This document shows positions 10,236-20,958 of a stretch of 64,000 nt of DNA, in pieces. Positions within the stretch are counted from its first letter, which is position 1; each line of letters starts with the position of its first letter. The notes below the pieces were generated by a model. The model did not search any database, was not told the DNA's origin, and saw only the letters and a program-made list of their open reading frames with translations. The position numbers were made by a program, and so were the translations under genes. This DNA is from Picochlorum sp. 'celeri' (lineage: Eukaryota; Chlorophyta; Trebouxiophyceae): positions 496,001 through 560,000 of the forward strand of contig JAACMV010000019.1 in NCBI GenBank assembly GCA_010909725.1, written 5' to 3'.

Positions 10236-11827
10236 ATGCCGACAACAGTGGAGAGAAATTCTAAAACAATAAAGCTACTTGTATCTACGTTGGGTTCGGT
10301 GCTGCTGTCCGCGGCAGCCTTCAACGCGTGGCACACAAGGAAGAAAAGGACAAGACTGGTACGATGGACGAATCGTTGCCCACTACATACATTCCCCGAG
10401 CTCAAAGATTGCTTTCTATGTAGGAATATCTGCTTGAAGAGTATCGATCGAAACTGGATCTCAGAAGGGAGGATCTTTTGCGGGTTTGTGATGCCATACT
10501 AGAACAGATGGATCTGGGACTTGAAGGGAAACCAGGAGGTCTCATGATGCTCCCTTCATTCGTCGATCGTTTCCCCAAAGGAACAGAGCAAGGTGAATAT
10601 TTTGCTATCGATTTAGGAGGAACAAGCCTCAAAATTGTTCGGGTTGTGCTCGAGAAACAACAGGTTGTTGACAAGCATGTCAAGGAGTGGAAAATTCCAG
10701 AAGAATGTTACGACACAGACAACGGCATGCTGATGGAATGGGTTGTCGACAAATGTCTTGAGATGATTGAAAAAGAGAATGGAAAGTCAGCGAAGGGCAC
10801 TCGAATTGTGATTGGCTTTTGTTATAGCTTTGCATGCAAGCAGAACAATCTGGATCATGGTGAGCAAATTTTGTGGACCAAAAAATTTCGTGGTCAAGGC
10901 CTTCTTGGCCAAAATGTTGTTCAGGTGCTCCGAGACACCTTCAAAAAAAGGAATGTGAATGCTGTCATTCCCGCGCTGATGAACGATTCAGTTGCCTCGC
11001 TGGTTGGTGCACAATTTGGATCACCTCTGGTGAAATCTAGTGTCATTCTTGGGACAGGAACCAATTGCTCGTACATCGAATCTGTCGATAAAATCAAAAC
11101 ACTTCCAAAATCATATAGGAAGCATGGAGATTATATGATTATCAATACCGAGTGGGGAGACTGCAAAATATTCGATCATGATATTGCAGCATGTGGGCTC
11201 ACGCATGCCAGCGGTATACAACCATGTGAGGAGGATTTGTGGGTGGACTTTTCTAGCGCCAATCCCGGCCATGGTCTCTTTGAGAAGCTTATATCTGGAT
11301 TATATATTGGAGATGTCGCTCGAAGAATTTTGTTAAAGCTAGCTGAAGAAACAGGTATCTATGGAGGCGTGTCAGATCATTCTGCAACAGGCCTGGCAAC
11401 GCCTCATTCATTTGATGGTGCCCGCCTCTCTGCAATCTATCACGACGACTCTCCTGATTTGAAGACGACAAGATGTACATTACAAGATGCATTTAATCTT
11501 CATCATTCGATGAGCGTGTACGAGTTGCAGGTGGCCAAATCAGTCTGCACCATGGTGGCCAGGCGAAGTGCAAGGCTCTGCGCAGCAGCCATGGTGGCCA
11601 TCCTCCGCAGAGAATTCGAGAATGCTGCGTCGCCCTCCGAAAAAATAGAAATATCTGTCGATGGATCCACCTTCACAAAATTTGATGGGTATCGTCAACT
11701 TGTACGGGAAACGATTGACGAACTTCTGGATGACCCCTCCCTGTCTTCACGGGTGGCCATCACCCTTGCCCACGGGTCGTCAGTAATTGGAGCTGCAGTC
11801 GTCGCAGCAGTCGAAACATCATCATAA
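10236..11827 (+). CDS. HXK: Hexokinase with N-terminal membrane anchor
   Basis: Phosphorylates glucose and other hexoses, the entry step of glycolysis; plant-type enzymes also act in sugar sensing. Exon 1 is 10236-10358 (41 codons) and exon 2 is 10424-11827, giving 508 aa. The 65-base intron has a GTACGA donor and a TATGTAG acceptor, phase 0. Exon 1 encodes a hydrophobic anchor (LLVSTLGSVLLSAAAF) followed by basic residues, like plant type-B hexokinases on the outer mitochondrial or plastid envelope. Visible motifs are the phosphate 1 loop FAIDLGGTSLK, ALMNDSVASL with the catalytic Asp, the GTGTNCSYIE loop, INTEWGD and the adenosine-site region AHGSSVIGAA. A TGTAA poly(A)-type motif follows at 11843. 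Confidence 0.95.
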
Positions 11828-12460
11828 ATGGACATAATTTGATGTAAATGATTCTGCACTTTGCTATTTCAGGACGTACGATACAAGCAATTTGCTCAAA
11901 GCTGATGATACGGCACATCAAACAGGCTGGAGATTCTCTCGGATTTGCCCAGACATGGCTAGCCAAATTGTCGCCATTGTACACGAGAGGCAATGAAGCC
12001 TATTCCTAGGAAGCTGATGCACCGTAGTCCATGAAATATTTCTCAATGCATGCATAAAAGAACCCTTCTCTGAGCTGCAGACATAGAGGAGGACATCGCT
12101 TCTTGTGATCCTAGAAGGAAGGTTGTTTGTTAACGTCCAACAGGATATTATTGCAGTACACCGTACGGGCGTCGCGAGTAAAATTTTCTCTCCACTCGCT
12201 GCACTCTATCCTTCAAATTGAAACATTATGTCAATATTATTGATATATGATATTTGGTCCCACTAAAATGATACTCAGGAATTTTCGATCGAAGAACCCA
12301 TCACACTCAGTCAGGCGTGTGCCCCTAGGAACTCGTCTCTTGGACAATGCTACTAGTGCCATGTCGATTGTACAAAAGCTCTGGGAATTCAAAAAGAAAA
12401 TCACATTCGAAACTCAATCTATCAAAATATCATTCTAAAGCATTCATTTACGATTTCATC
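11828..12460. other. Intergenic region, no gene seen
   Basis: These 633 bases form one of the longest gaps in the window. They begin with the hexokinase 3' UTR (TGTAA at 11843-11847). The carbonic anhydrase promoter must lie in the second half. Short open frames here (around 12247-12438) have no protein-like composition. No RNA gene was recognised. Confidence 0.4.
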
Positions 12461-13516
12461 ATGAAGAACAGCGTCATTGTCTCGATTTTTGGTGCGTGTT
12501 TGGGGAGAAATAGTAGTGTCGGGGCGGCGGATGTGCCTGGATAGTAGGTTCATAGTAGATTTGACTCGAGCTTTTGCACACCTGCCCAGGATCCCGCCCC
12601 ATCTTCATCTGATTTTGCGCGTATTATCATTAAATGTATCACATTGTATCGCACTTCACAGAATGTCCATGCTCTCCGCAATGTTGCAGGGCTCTTGGCC
12701 TCGTTTTCCGCTGGAGCTATCGCTGCCGAGTGGGATCACAACGACATCGCTGGATGGGCCGACCTTCCTGATTCTGTGTGCGGTTCGGGACAAGTACAGT
12801 CTCCATTGAACTTCAATAGCTCAATGGATTGGCCGGCATCAAGCGAACAGCTGGTCGTCAGCTACCCACAAGCCATCAGTGCTGCTGTTTCAAACAACAA
12901 ACATGGATCTCCTCAGCTGAACTTCCCGTCTGGGGAAGCATTCGTTACCCTTGATGGTGAGAGGTTTAATCTACTGCAAGTACATTTCCATTCTCCATCC
13001 GAGGAAACGTTCGACGGGGTTGCTCCAGATCTCGATGCACATTTGGTACACCAGAATCCAGAGACAGAGCAACTCCTTGTCATTGGTGTCACGTTCAATG
13101 AGGGGGAGGAATCGAACGAGCTCTTGGATATTGCCATCGAAAATGATCCAACAGCTGATTCTGATACAAATGTTCAAGTTACAGGGGTTCCACTGGCTGC
13201 ATTTGTCCCCAATGCAGAAATGTACACTTTTGATGGAAGCCTAACAACACCCCCCTGCAGTGAGGGAGTGAAGTGGTTTGTCTCCCAGCAAATCATGTCT
13301 GCAACAAAGTCTGAAATTGAGGGGCTCAGAGCTGTAGCCGAGAATCAAGGATTGGAGAATGGCAATGCACGCCCTACGCAGCCGCTCAATGGTCGCCCAG
13401 TACGAACCATCATGGCCCAAATGTCTGCCCCATCCACCACTTCAACTCAAGCAAGTGCTGCGGCAATGATTTCAGGCATAACTGCCGCAATCTTGACAGC
13501 GGCTGTGTACGCATAA
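12461..13516 (+). CDS. Secreted alpha-type carbonic anhydrase
   Basis: Interconverts CO2 and bicarbonate. Exon 1 is 12461-12491 and exon 2 is 12690-13516; the 198-base intron (GTGCGT donor, TTGCAG acceptor) is phase 1. The product is 285 aa. The splice creates a clean signal peptide (MKNSVIVSIFGLLASFSAGA), which supports the model. The three zinc ligands are visible as His109 and His111 in QVHFH and His128 in AHLVH. The conserved TTPPCSEGVKW block is present. After a Ser/Thr-rich linker the protein ends in a 20-residue hydrophobic tail, which looks like a GPI-attachment signal or tail anchor. It probably works outside the cell or in the thylakoid lumen, supplying inorganic carbon. Confidence 0.93.
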
Positions 13517-14058
13517 TCACAAGAAATGGGCCATCCATTGCAAGTTTTTCAATCTGTGGGATGGAAGAATCGTTTTTCTTCAACGTTTCTCCTACCATAA
13601 TGGAACATGCATGTTGCTAAATAAAGAACAAGCAGGGTTGCATGTTGATTTCTGATTCGAGCAGATTTTTTCGCTGCTTCATTTTTGTTTTTTCTTATCG
13701 CTTTTTCTCTATCGCCAATCTTGGCGATCTCATGAATGACAACCTGCAGGATGTGGTTGTCACCAAGATCAAGTAACCATCTACATACAACAACCTGTTT
13801 CGACCCGAGTAGTTTCCTATACTGCGATCCTTTGGCACGTTTGTGTTTTCATTACTGCCTCACAAGATATATGCCATACCAGCTGCAATCAGAATCGCGT
13901 CATGCCGCAGCAATTGCTGACCTCACGAGAGAGATTCCCCAACAGTATACTGTTTGATCAACACTCGTCCCATGATGAGATTGCAATTGGCCCTCAATAA
14001 AAGATCAAATGGCAAAATACCAGCTACATTGCATTCTCTATACATCATAAATGCCCTA
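13517..14058. other. Intergenic region with one short palindrome
   Basis: These 542 bases hold the carbonic anhydrase 3' UTR and the acyl-CoA synthetase promoter. A pyrimidine-rich stretch lies at 13665-13710. The perfect palindrome ATCGCCAA-TC-TTGGCGAT sits at 13711-13728. No gene is visible. Confidence 0.4.
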
Positions 14059-15819
14059 ATGGAAAGTCTGATGCAAAATGATTGGCCATTGGTGGTCAGC
14101 AAGGTATGAAAAAATGCCATGCCATGCAGCACATGTCACGTTTGATTGGGTTGGATGCTTTTACTGCTTCCGATGACTTCAAACAATTGATCAGAAATTC
14201 AAAATGTGTAGATTATTGATTTTGCCGCCACATGGCATGGCGATCAAAAGGTCATTTGTCACACAACTGAGGGCCCAATTGCAGAGTCTACGTACAAGAA
14301 AGTCTGGGTGCGGTCTGCGCAATGTGCTTTGGCATTAAACAGGCTTGGGGTAGCTCCGGGGGATCGAGTCGCCACTCTCGCATGGAATACTACCAGGCAT
14401 TTGGAGACCTGGTTTGGTATTGCTGGAATGGGAGGTGTATGTCATACAGTGAATCCCCGTCTTTTCGAGCATGATATAGAATACATACTGAATGATGCGG
14501 GAGATGTGGTTATTATGGCAGATATCACGTTTGTTCCTATTCTTGAGAGGCTGATTCCCCATGCTTGCAGCAACATAAAGCATGTAATTCTGCTAACAGA
14601 TAGAGACCATATGCCCAAGAACTCACCCATCCATTCACTACTCCTGTGCTATGAGGATTGGATTTCAGGAGAAGAAGAACCAATACTTGGGAAATTCCAA
14701 TGGTATCCTTCCAAGGAGACGGATGCCTGCGGCCTTTGTTACACCAGTGGGACAACTGGCAAACCCAAAGGTGTCCTGTATGGCCATCGCAGCAATTTCT
14801 TGCATGCACTCTCGGTGTGCCTTCCTGATGGCTTTAATTTAAAATCCACGTCCTGCTTTCTCATGGTTGTACCCATGTTTCATGCAAATTCGTGGGGTAC
14901 GGCATTCTCCTTGCCACTTGTTGGTGGCAAGCTTGTTCTGCCAGGTCCACGACTGGATGGGGAAAACATTTGCAGGCTCATTGACAGGTACCGGGTCACT
15001 CATAGTGGAGGTGTGCCCACCGTGTGGCAATCTGTGAAAGAATATATCGAGACTACAGCATCTGCGACACGACTCGAGTCGTTGAGGATTCTGGTGATTT
15101 CTGGTGCTGCATGTCCATCCCACCTCATTGACTTTTTCCAAAACATTGTCAAGGCAGAGGTCCAGCATTCGTGGGGAATGACCGAGCTCTCACCAAAAGG
15201 AACATTTGGTACCAGGAAGGATTCCATCCCCGTAGAACAATATCGCACAATGCAAGCAACCCAAGGCAGGCCCCATATATTCTGTGAACCTCGATTGGTG
15301 GATGATTCTGGACGTCTTGTGCCACATGATGGTACAACTCCAGGGAGCCTTCAAGTGCGTGGGCCTGCAGTAATCAAACGATACTTTAACAAAACTGAAG
15401 ACTGCGTCCAGCCGGGTGGTTGGTTTGACACTGGTGATATTGCAACCATTGACACAAATGGGTATATTGTTCTTCGGGATAGATCAAAAGATGTCATCAA
15501 GAGCGGCGGAGAATGGATCAGTTCGATAGAAATAGAAAATATTGTGAGCGGACATGCAAACGTTGCCGAGGCTGCAGTGATTGCCATTCCTCATCCAAAG
15601 TGGGGCGAACGTCCACTGTTGGTTGTTGTCAGGAAAAAAGACGCGCCTCCTGTCACAAAAGAGGAGCTTCTACAGTACTTGAGAGGAAAAATAGCATCTT
15701 GGTGGATGCCAGATGACGTAGTATTTGTTGATTCATTGCCGTACACAGCCACAGGCAAAATTTCCAAACGCCATTTACGGGAACAGTTCCCGCTGCATCC
15801 ACAATCATCAAAACTCTGA
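14059..15819 (+). CDS. Peroxisomal acyl-CoA synthetase (AMP-forming)
   Basis: Activates a carboxylic (probably fatty) acid to its CoA thioester via an acyl-adenylate. Exon 1 is 14059-14103 (MESLMQNDWPLVVSK) and exon 2 is 14212-15819; the 108-base intron has a GTATGA donor and a TGTAG acceptor, phase 0. The join reads LVVSK-IIDFAATWHGD, as expected for the family. The protein is 550 aa. The AMP-binding P-loop is CYTSGTTGKPKG, the adenylate motif is WGMTE, WFDTGD follows, and the catalytic lysine motif is TATGKISK. It ends in SKL, a canonical PTS1, so the enzyme should be in peroxisomes. The family resembles medium-chain or plant AAE enzymes; the substrate cannot be read from the sequence. Confidence 0.94.
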
Positions 15820-15876
15820 CACATTCATTTGATTTGATACAATACATATTTATTTTTTCATTATTCAATTCCATCA

Positions 15877-16497
15877 TCATTCGTCATCAAAGAATACATT
15901 ATGCATCACATCCGACATTCTCTCCAATGCACCCCGAAACTCCTTGGACTGAATCCCCAAACTATCCATCAGCTTGCCCTTGTCAAACCGAGCCTTGTAT
16001 GCCCTCGCCACCAACGCAAACGCAGCCCCTACAAACCGAGGCGCACGAGCATCAACCCGCTCTTCCTCAGACGACCGTGCATCCTCTAGTCGCAACTCGA
16101 ATTCATCCAACGTCTCCCGAACAATGGGCTCTAGCTTGAGACACCCAAACTGGATGCACACATCCCTCGCAGACACCTTTTGCCGAATATCTAATGACTT
16201 CATCATCACACTACGAACCCTTCTATACTGACTCGACGTCGTCCCACTCGAACGCTGCAACGCCTTCACATCCACCGCAACATCCACCAACACCTCCCCA
16301 GAGGTCACAGCCAAGTCCACACACACAGCTGGCTTTGCAATATGAGCATTCCCCAGCACACCACTCTGTCGACCCATTTTTGAATTATATTTCCTCAAAT
16401 ATTCCATAGCCTTCCCAGAAACAGACCTCCCAATCGCCCCATGAAGACCCAATTTCGACACGATGGCCTCGATTGCTGCTGTGTCATTACTCGACAT
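15877..16497 (-). CDS. ORC6: Origin recognition complex subunit 6
   Basis: Subunit of the nuclear replication initiator that loads MCM helicases. The intronless frame of 206 aa is taken from the ATG at 16497 (MSSNDTAAIEAIVSKLGL). The frame stays open further upstream, but that part reads like a 5' UTR. The TFIIB-like cyclin folds typical of ORC6 are recognisable: an N-terminal helical domain with KPAVCVDLAV, and the second domain with VCIQFGCLKLEPIV, close to the conserved family block. ORC6 is divergent from the PPP4R2-like gene, with 350 bases between them. Identification rests on motif memory; the family is weakly conserved. Confidence 0.82.
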   Translation of the reverse strand: MSSNDTAAIEAIVSKLGLHGAIGRSVSGKAMEYLRKYNSKMGRQSGVLGNAHIAKPAVCVDLAVTSGEVLVDVAVDVKALQRSSGTTSSQYRRVRSVMMKSLDIRQKVSARDVCIQFGCLKLEPIVRETLDEFELRLEDARSSEEERVDARAPRFVGAAFALVARAYKARFDKGKLMDSLGIQSKEFRGALERMSDVMHNVFFDDE

Positions 16498-16847
16498 ATC
16501 CTCCTCCTCCTCCTCTATTCCTACACCACTATATATACAAATGCGAATAAAAGTTAAAGTATACTTTACGTCTAATAATGACACTGAGGAAGGTGGCTGC
16601 GTTTTTGATCCAAAATTCAAATTCAGTTCCAACGACAGATGCCACCGTGGTTTGTGTTCCTATCAACAGTATCAATTGATGGGAACACTAGAATTTGCAA
16701 CTGTCTCCATGAAAACCCCTCCCCAAACACATGACACCGCCTGATGGCGGTGCTATACACCCTTTAAAAAGATGTATTGATGTTATAAGAGCCTAAAACC
16801 GAGTCATGGAGTAGCGATGGTTGCAAATTGGTAGATTTGAATTCAAC
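16498..16847. promoter_or_regulatory. Divergent promoter ORC6 / PPP4R2-like with two hairpins
   Basis: A 13-base inverted repeat with one mismatch lies at 16654-16666 and 16676-16688 (second arm TTGATGGGAACAC) around a 9-base loop. It has the same arm core (CCCATCAA/TTGATGGG) and loop length as the hairpin at 2424-2458. A second perfect hairpin, CACCGCC-TGAT-GGCGGTG, is at 16735-16752. A purine/pyrimidine-biased GGA-type repeat is at 16498-16520. Confidence 0.45.
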
Positions 16848-17477
16848 ATGGAGAGATTTGAGCCGCAGAATGCTGATATACCCATTGCAAACATAGAAGA
16901 TGTAAAAGAATATATCACTAGGTTGCATGTGACAGGAGAGGAGCATCGTGGTCGTGTTCCAGTGCCTGAACGGATTCAATGTCTCGTAGCACAAGTTGCT
17001 CTGCAGAATAGCATGCGGTTTGATTGGAATGTGATGAAGCCAGTGTATCACGGTTTGATTGATTCATGTATAGAAGAGTATCGCGAGGAGGAAGAGGAGG
17101 AAGTGAAGGAGGAGGAGGAGGAGGAGGAGACTGAAAGATTGGGAGCAGGGCTGAATGGGACTGTTGAGGAGACGGAGATTATTATTAGCAAGGATGTGCC
17201 TGGGAGTCGAGCGTATGTGGATGCGAAGAAGAAGGAATTGCATGGTTTGTTGGATAGATACGCCCGAGGTGCTCCATGTATGATTCAGCGATTGAGTGAG
17301 TTGTTGCTGTTCCCAAAGAAGCAGTACCAGGATGTGAGCAAGTTGCTGCGTAGTTTGCTGATTCTGTTGTCGGTGATGAAGACGTATGATGGTGGGAGGG
17401 ATGAGCCGTTGGCGAGAAGTATGACACGGGAGGAGTTGGGACGTGTAAATGAGAATCCTCCGAGTCCCTATCTGTGA
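16848..17477 (+). CDS. PPP4R2: Protein phosphatase 4 regulatory subunit 2-like (PPP4R2)
   Basis: Regulatory subunit of PP4, a Ser/Thr phosphatase used in DNA-damage recovery and the cell cycle. The start is taken at the first in-frame ATG (MERFEPQNAD), giving 209 aa without introns. The C-terminal half has the family block APCMIQRLSELLLFPKKQY followed by a helix (KLLRSLLILLSVM), matching the PPP4R2 pattern of 'P-x-TIQRLCELL-P-x-HY'. An acidic glutamate-rich insert lies near residues 78-98. It is shorter than animal PPP4R2, which has a long disordered tail. Confidence 0.72.
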   Translation: MERFEPQNADIPIANIEDVKEYITRLHVTGEEHRGRVPVPERIQCLVAQVALQNSMRFDWNVMKPVYHGLIDSCIEEYREEEEEEVKEEEEEEETERLGAGLNGTVEETEIIISKDVPGSRAYVDAKKKELHGLLDRYARGAPCMIQRLSELLLFPKKQYQDVSKLLRSLLILLSVMKTYDGGRDEPLARSMTREELGRVNENPPSPYL

Positions 17478-17513
17478 TGTATATTCTATGCTCTTATGGA
17501 ACATGTATTGTAT

Positions 17514-20500
17514 TTACAGCATTGTATCTACTTCATCATTGTGTGTCATCATCGATGACCTTGATTTCTTTTTAAAGTATGGGGATACGTGGATTTTGAG
17601 CGCTGCAGCTCGGCGCCTGAATTCCTTCTCCTCTGATTCGCTGCGTCTTTGTGTTGCCACATACCCGCCTCGTCTTGGTCGAGTTATTGGTTCCATATAC
17701 ATCTGAACTGATGGGGATCGAGATGACGAAGCGGAGGAGAATCTTGGCGTATAATGGGCAGTGCTCTTGATTGCAGACATGCCCGCGTGTGGTGTCATGA
17801 GCTTGGCCCGAGGAGTTGACATTGGGTCAATTCGTCGAGCAAATCGACTTCGGCTGCATGTCATGGTTCCCATATTTGCTGATATCGTGAATTGTCCATG
17901 GTCTTCTCTTTCATCATCGTCGCTACTTCCTAGATTGTTGTCATCCTCTTCCTCGTCACTGCTTCCTCTATTGTCCCAGCGCGCCGAGCCTTTTGGCAAG
18001 AATGTATCCTCCATGACTGCCGCATCTGTAGGGGTTGCCATGACGCATGATATGGATTCTGCGGCAACAGAAGGCGATTCTTGGTGCATATAACGCGAAT
18101 CTTCCTCAGGAATTTCCTGGGGAGCTGGGGATGGTACAGGTTCTTCATACTCTCTCTGTGTGGCAAGCACAGGCGTCATGGCGTCATGCTTCTTTTTGTG
18201 ATGCAAGCCAACTTCTACATGATTCAATCGATCCTTGGCATCTTGAAGTTCTGTTCGAAGTCTCAACAGCCTTGCTTTAATTGTCTGGCGCAATGTTGAG
18301 CGTGAGATGCCATCCACATCGATTGGACTCACAGAGATCTCTTCAACATGATACTCAGACTCGCTGTCGGTAAACTCATCATTCTCGCTGCCATGGTCCT
18401 CGTCACCCACCGTCTGTCGGAATGCTTGCAGGGCTTGTAAATGGATCCTGTATGGAGTAGTGGTGTCATCTATATCAACTGGAGTTGTCTGAGGGGCTTT
18501 ATGTCCAGTATGAGGTCCTTCCAATGGACTCAGTCCTCTGTCATTGCATTCAAGCGAGTGTGTCACGTGCTGTGCCAAGGCCTCAAAGTACGATACTTTG
18601 TTCTTCACGTCAGCATCCTCCATGGATTCCTGTAGACACAAAGACAAGTATGAAATATTTCCCCATAGTTTGATATCACCGTCATGTATACATACCTTTG
18701 AGACATTCTCACTTTGCTTGATGACGAGCACTTTTTGTGCCTCTTCCAGTTGTGCCTTGTATTCATTCGCAATGGATTTTGCTTGTTCTGCCTCTGCTCG
18801 AGCTTCTGCCTCCGCCAGACGAATCGTTTCCAGTTCTTTGCAAAGCGATTCAACCTCTTGACCGTTGCTTGATTCGCCTGACATTGCAGAAAGAGCCTGT
18901 TTGGCTCTTTCCAATTCCAAAGATAATTGTCTCCTCTCCTCATCACAGCGTTGAAACATGGTGTATACTCCAGCTGACAGTGCAGCAATTTGTGTCGATA
19001 TTTCTTCCGATCGTTTCATCTCCTGTGTTGCCAACCTGTTTCCTTCCTCTGCGTCAGCTCTGGCTTGTCGCTCAGCTTCCTGTAGCTCTGCTAAATCTTC
19101 ATGAAGTTGGGCATTCATTCTCATGGCATCTTGATACGCGGCAGTTGCCTCGTTTATTGTCTTCAAAGCACCCCACATTTTATCCAAATCTTTTCGAGTT
19201 GGCGTTGTTATAGATGCCGTCAAACCCCTATGGTCAATCCAGCTGCTAACATCCCCTTCTCCAAGAGGAGGTGTCCCTCTCTCTGGCGGCGTCCCCTTTC
19301 CGGCACTGGCAGATATCAAATTCATCGGAGTACACTGAGAGGGAGACTTTGGACTATCAACGTTTGGGTCTTCTTCCATATGACGTGCACCGACAACTGG
19401 ACTCTGAAGAGCCCCCGGCTCTTCTCTTAATTTACCAAGCATGGTAGTGAATGGGTTTGGTTGATCTACAGACTCACCACCAGAATCCTCTTCCTCTTTC
19501 TTGTCTCGAACAATTTCTGCTGTGGTGTTTGTACCACATGCTTTATTTCCCATGCCAAAGGAAAAGGATTTCTGGACATTATGTTCTTTGGGTGCATCAT
19601 CAGGCGACCCCAAATTAAAGGACACTGGCGACACTGTTCGTTTTGCAGTCTTGTGTACACATCCATTGTTCAATGTGAACTGCACACGCTCCACAGAATC
19701 ATTTCCTTGTTGTTGTTGTTGGTGGTGGTGGTCCTTCTGATTCTGCCTACCATGCATCACTGGAGATGCTACTGTCACAACGTTGCCCCTGACTTCATGT
19801 GACACATCATTGCACACTCCTCCTTGAGACGGATGATTCTCATCACCACGCTCCTCTGCAGTCTCCTTATCACCAGGCATGTGTTGCTGCTCTTCATCTG
19901 TGCTCGAGTCATCACGACCAACCCCTGATCCTTTTGTCCTCGTCGCATCGAAATCGTTTTCCTTAAAATCGACGTCATTCCCGCAATTCTCTTTCCCTTG
20001 CACATGATACGAGGCATTCTTGGGCACTATGATGCTATACTCCCTGCTAGGCTCAGGGGACAATTTCTTTGGCCCTGTTCTGAGATAACAATCAAGCACA
20101 TTCAGGTCCTTCTTCCCAAGAGGTCGGGACATGTTATTCAATACTTGTACAGCTTCAGGTGTTTGCATTCGCAATGCCGTATCCACCTGTTGCTCCACCA
20201 CCCCCACCTCATCCTCATCCATCTCTGCCAATGGATTCATATACTCTGTGAAACCCTCTCCAAACGATATACTCTCCGTCACTGATTCCTCCTCGTGTAG
20301 ATTGACGATATCCACAGGCTTCGGTATCATACTGCTGTCTTTGCTGTGCGATGCAACCCGCAGACGAGACGCACGCTGTGCCCTCTCCCTTCCACCAGAA
20401 GAGACAACCACAGCTGGACTCGGAATCCTACTCTGTCGCCTCACCAGATCCCTGCTATTCCTCGTGTCATCCGTATCAACTAAATTAATAACATCAGCAT

Positions 20501-20597
20501 CGCTCTGAGCCCGCATTGCCCCAATCATGGGACTAGAGAACACATCCGGGGATGCACAATCCAGCACAAACCCACCCTGCTCCGATTCCCCCATCAC
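17514..20597 (-). CDS. Large unknown coiled-coil protein with two KEN motifs
   Basis: A 1027-codon frame. It contains a likely 66-base intron (18630-18695; donor GTATGT, acceptor CTACAG) that is in frame and stop-free; removing it gives about 1005 aa. The N-terminal 440 residues are low-complexity and rich in Ser, Asp and Glu, with many SP/TP sites. Two KEN motifs (GKENCGND and FKENDF) lie about 11 residues apart near residue 205. A long coiled coil spans roughly 470-640. A second disordered region follows, and the C-terminus is basic (EFRRRAAALKIHVSPYFKKK). KEN motifs and clustered Cdk-type sites suggest APC/C-regulated mitotic control, but I do not recognise the family. Confidence 0.75.
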   Translation of the reverse strand: MMGESEQGGFVLDCASPDVFSSPMIGAMRAQSDADVINLVDTDDTRNSRDLVRRQSRIPSPAVVVSSGGRERAQRASRLRVASHSKDSSMIPKPVDIVNLHEEESVTESISFGEGFTEYMNPLAEMDEDEVGVVEQQVDTALRMQTPEAVQVLNNMSRPLGKKDLNVLDCYLRTGPKKLSPEPSREYSIIVPKNASYHVQGKENCGNDVDFKENDFDATRTKGSGVGRDDSSTDEEQQHMPGDKETAEERGDENHPSQGGVCNDVSHEVRGNVVTVASPVMHGRQNQKDHHHQQQQQGNDSVERVQFTLNNGCVHKTAKRTVSPVSFNLGSPDDAPKEHNVQKSFSFGMGNKACGTNTTAEIVRDKKEEEDSGGESVDQPNPFTTMLGKLREEPGALQSPVVGARHMEEDPNVDSPKSPSQCTPMNLISASAGKGTPPERGTPPLGEGDVSSWIDHRGLTASITTPTRKDLDKMWGALKTINEATAAYQDAMRMNAQLHEDLAELQEAERQARADAEEGNRLATQEMKRSEEISTQIAALSAGVYTMFQRCDEERRQLSLELERAKQALSAMSGESSNGQEVESLCKELETIRLAEAEARAEAEQAKSIANEYKAQLEEAQKVLVIKQSENVSKVCIHDGDIKLWGNISYLSLCLQESMEDADVKNKVSYFEALAQHVTHSLECNDRGLSPLEGPHTGHKAPQTTPVDIDDTTTPYRIHLQALQAFRQTVGDEDHGSENDEFTDSESEYHVEEISVSPIDVDGISRSTLRQTIKARLLRLRTELQDAKDRLNHVEVGLHHKKKHDAMTPVLATQREYEEPVPSPAPQEIPEEDSRYMHQESPSVAAESISCVMATPTDAAVMEDTFLPKGSARWDNRGSSDEEEDDNNLGSSDDDEREDHGQFTISANMGTMTCSRSRFARRIDPMSTPRAKLMTPHAGMSAIKSTAHYTPRFSSASSSRSPSVQMYMEPITRPRRGGYVATQRRSESEEKEFRRRAAALKIHVSPYFKKKSRSSMMTHNDEVDTML

Positions 20598-20958
20598 TTG
20601 CTCGTACTATATAGAAAATAATGTATCAAGTACGTCGAAATGGTATATATTTGCCTTATACACCAAAACAAGACGTACTCGACTGCAACGACTTTTCAAC
20701 AACCACCGGTGCTCGCGTCTCTCTAGCACACACAATGGTACAATACTATCTTCTAACTCACGATAGAACCGTGGACAAAATAGTTATATACAAGACGACG
20801 AGGTCAGTGGGGAATTGTCTCCCTATGCCTCTGAGCATCGTGAACTGTGTTTTTAATTCTCTGTTTAGGAATTAGATAATAATGTCATCCTTAGAATGTG
20901 TTCATGATCATGATGCAACGGCCACATGACAGTCATTGTTAGATACACATAAAATACC
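20598..20958. promoter_or_regulatory. Divergent promoter region with TCATGATCATGA palindrome
   Basis: These 361 bases separate the coiled-coil gene (minus) from the TMEM70-like gene (plus). A perfect 12-base palindrome TCATGATCATGA is at 20902-20913, 46 bases before the next start codon. It shares the ATGATCAT core with the palindrome at 6675-6688. No gene was seen. Confidence 0.4.

Noticed and set aside
16498..16632. N-terminal extension of ORC6 upstream of 16497
   Set aside because: The extra 45 codons read like a 5' UTR (poly-Glu from a GGA-type repeat), and the ATG at 16497 starts directly before the conserved domain.
17064..17504. Minus-strand 146-codon frame antisense to the PPP4R2-like gene
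   Set aside because: It is composed of Leu/His/Thr runs mirroring the acidic repeat of the plus-strand gene and has no start context or homology.
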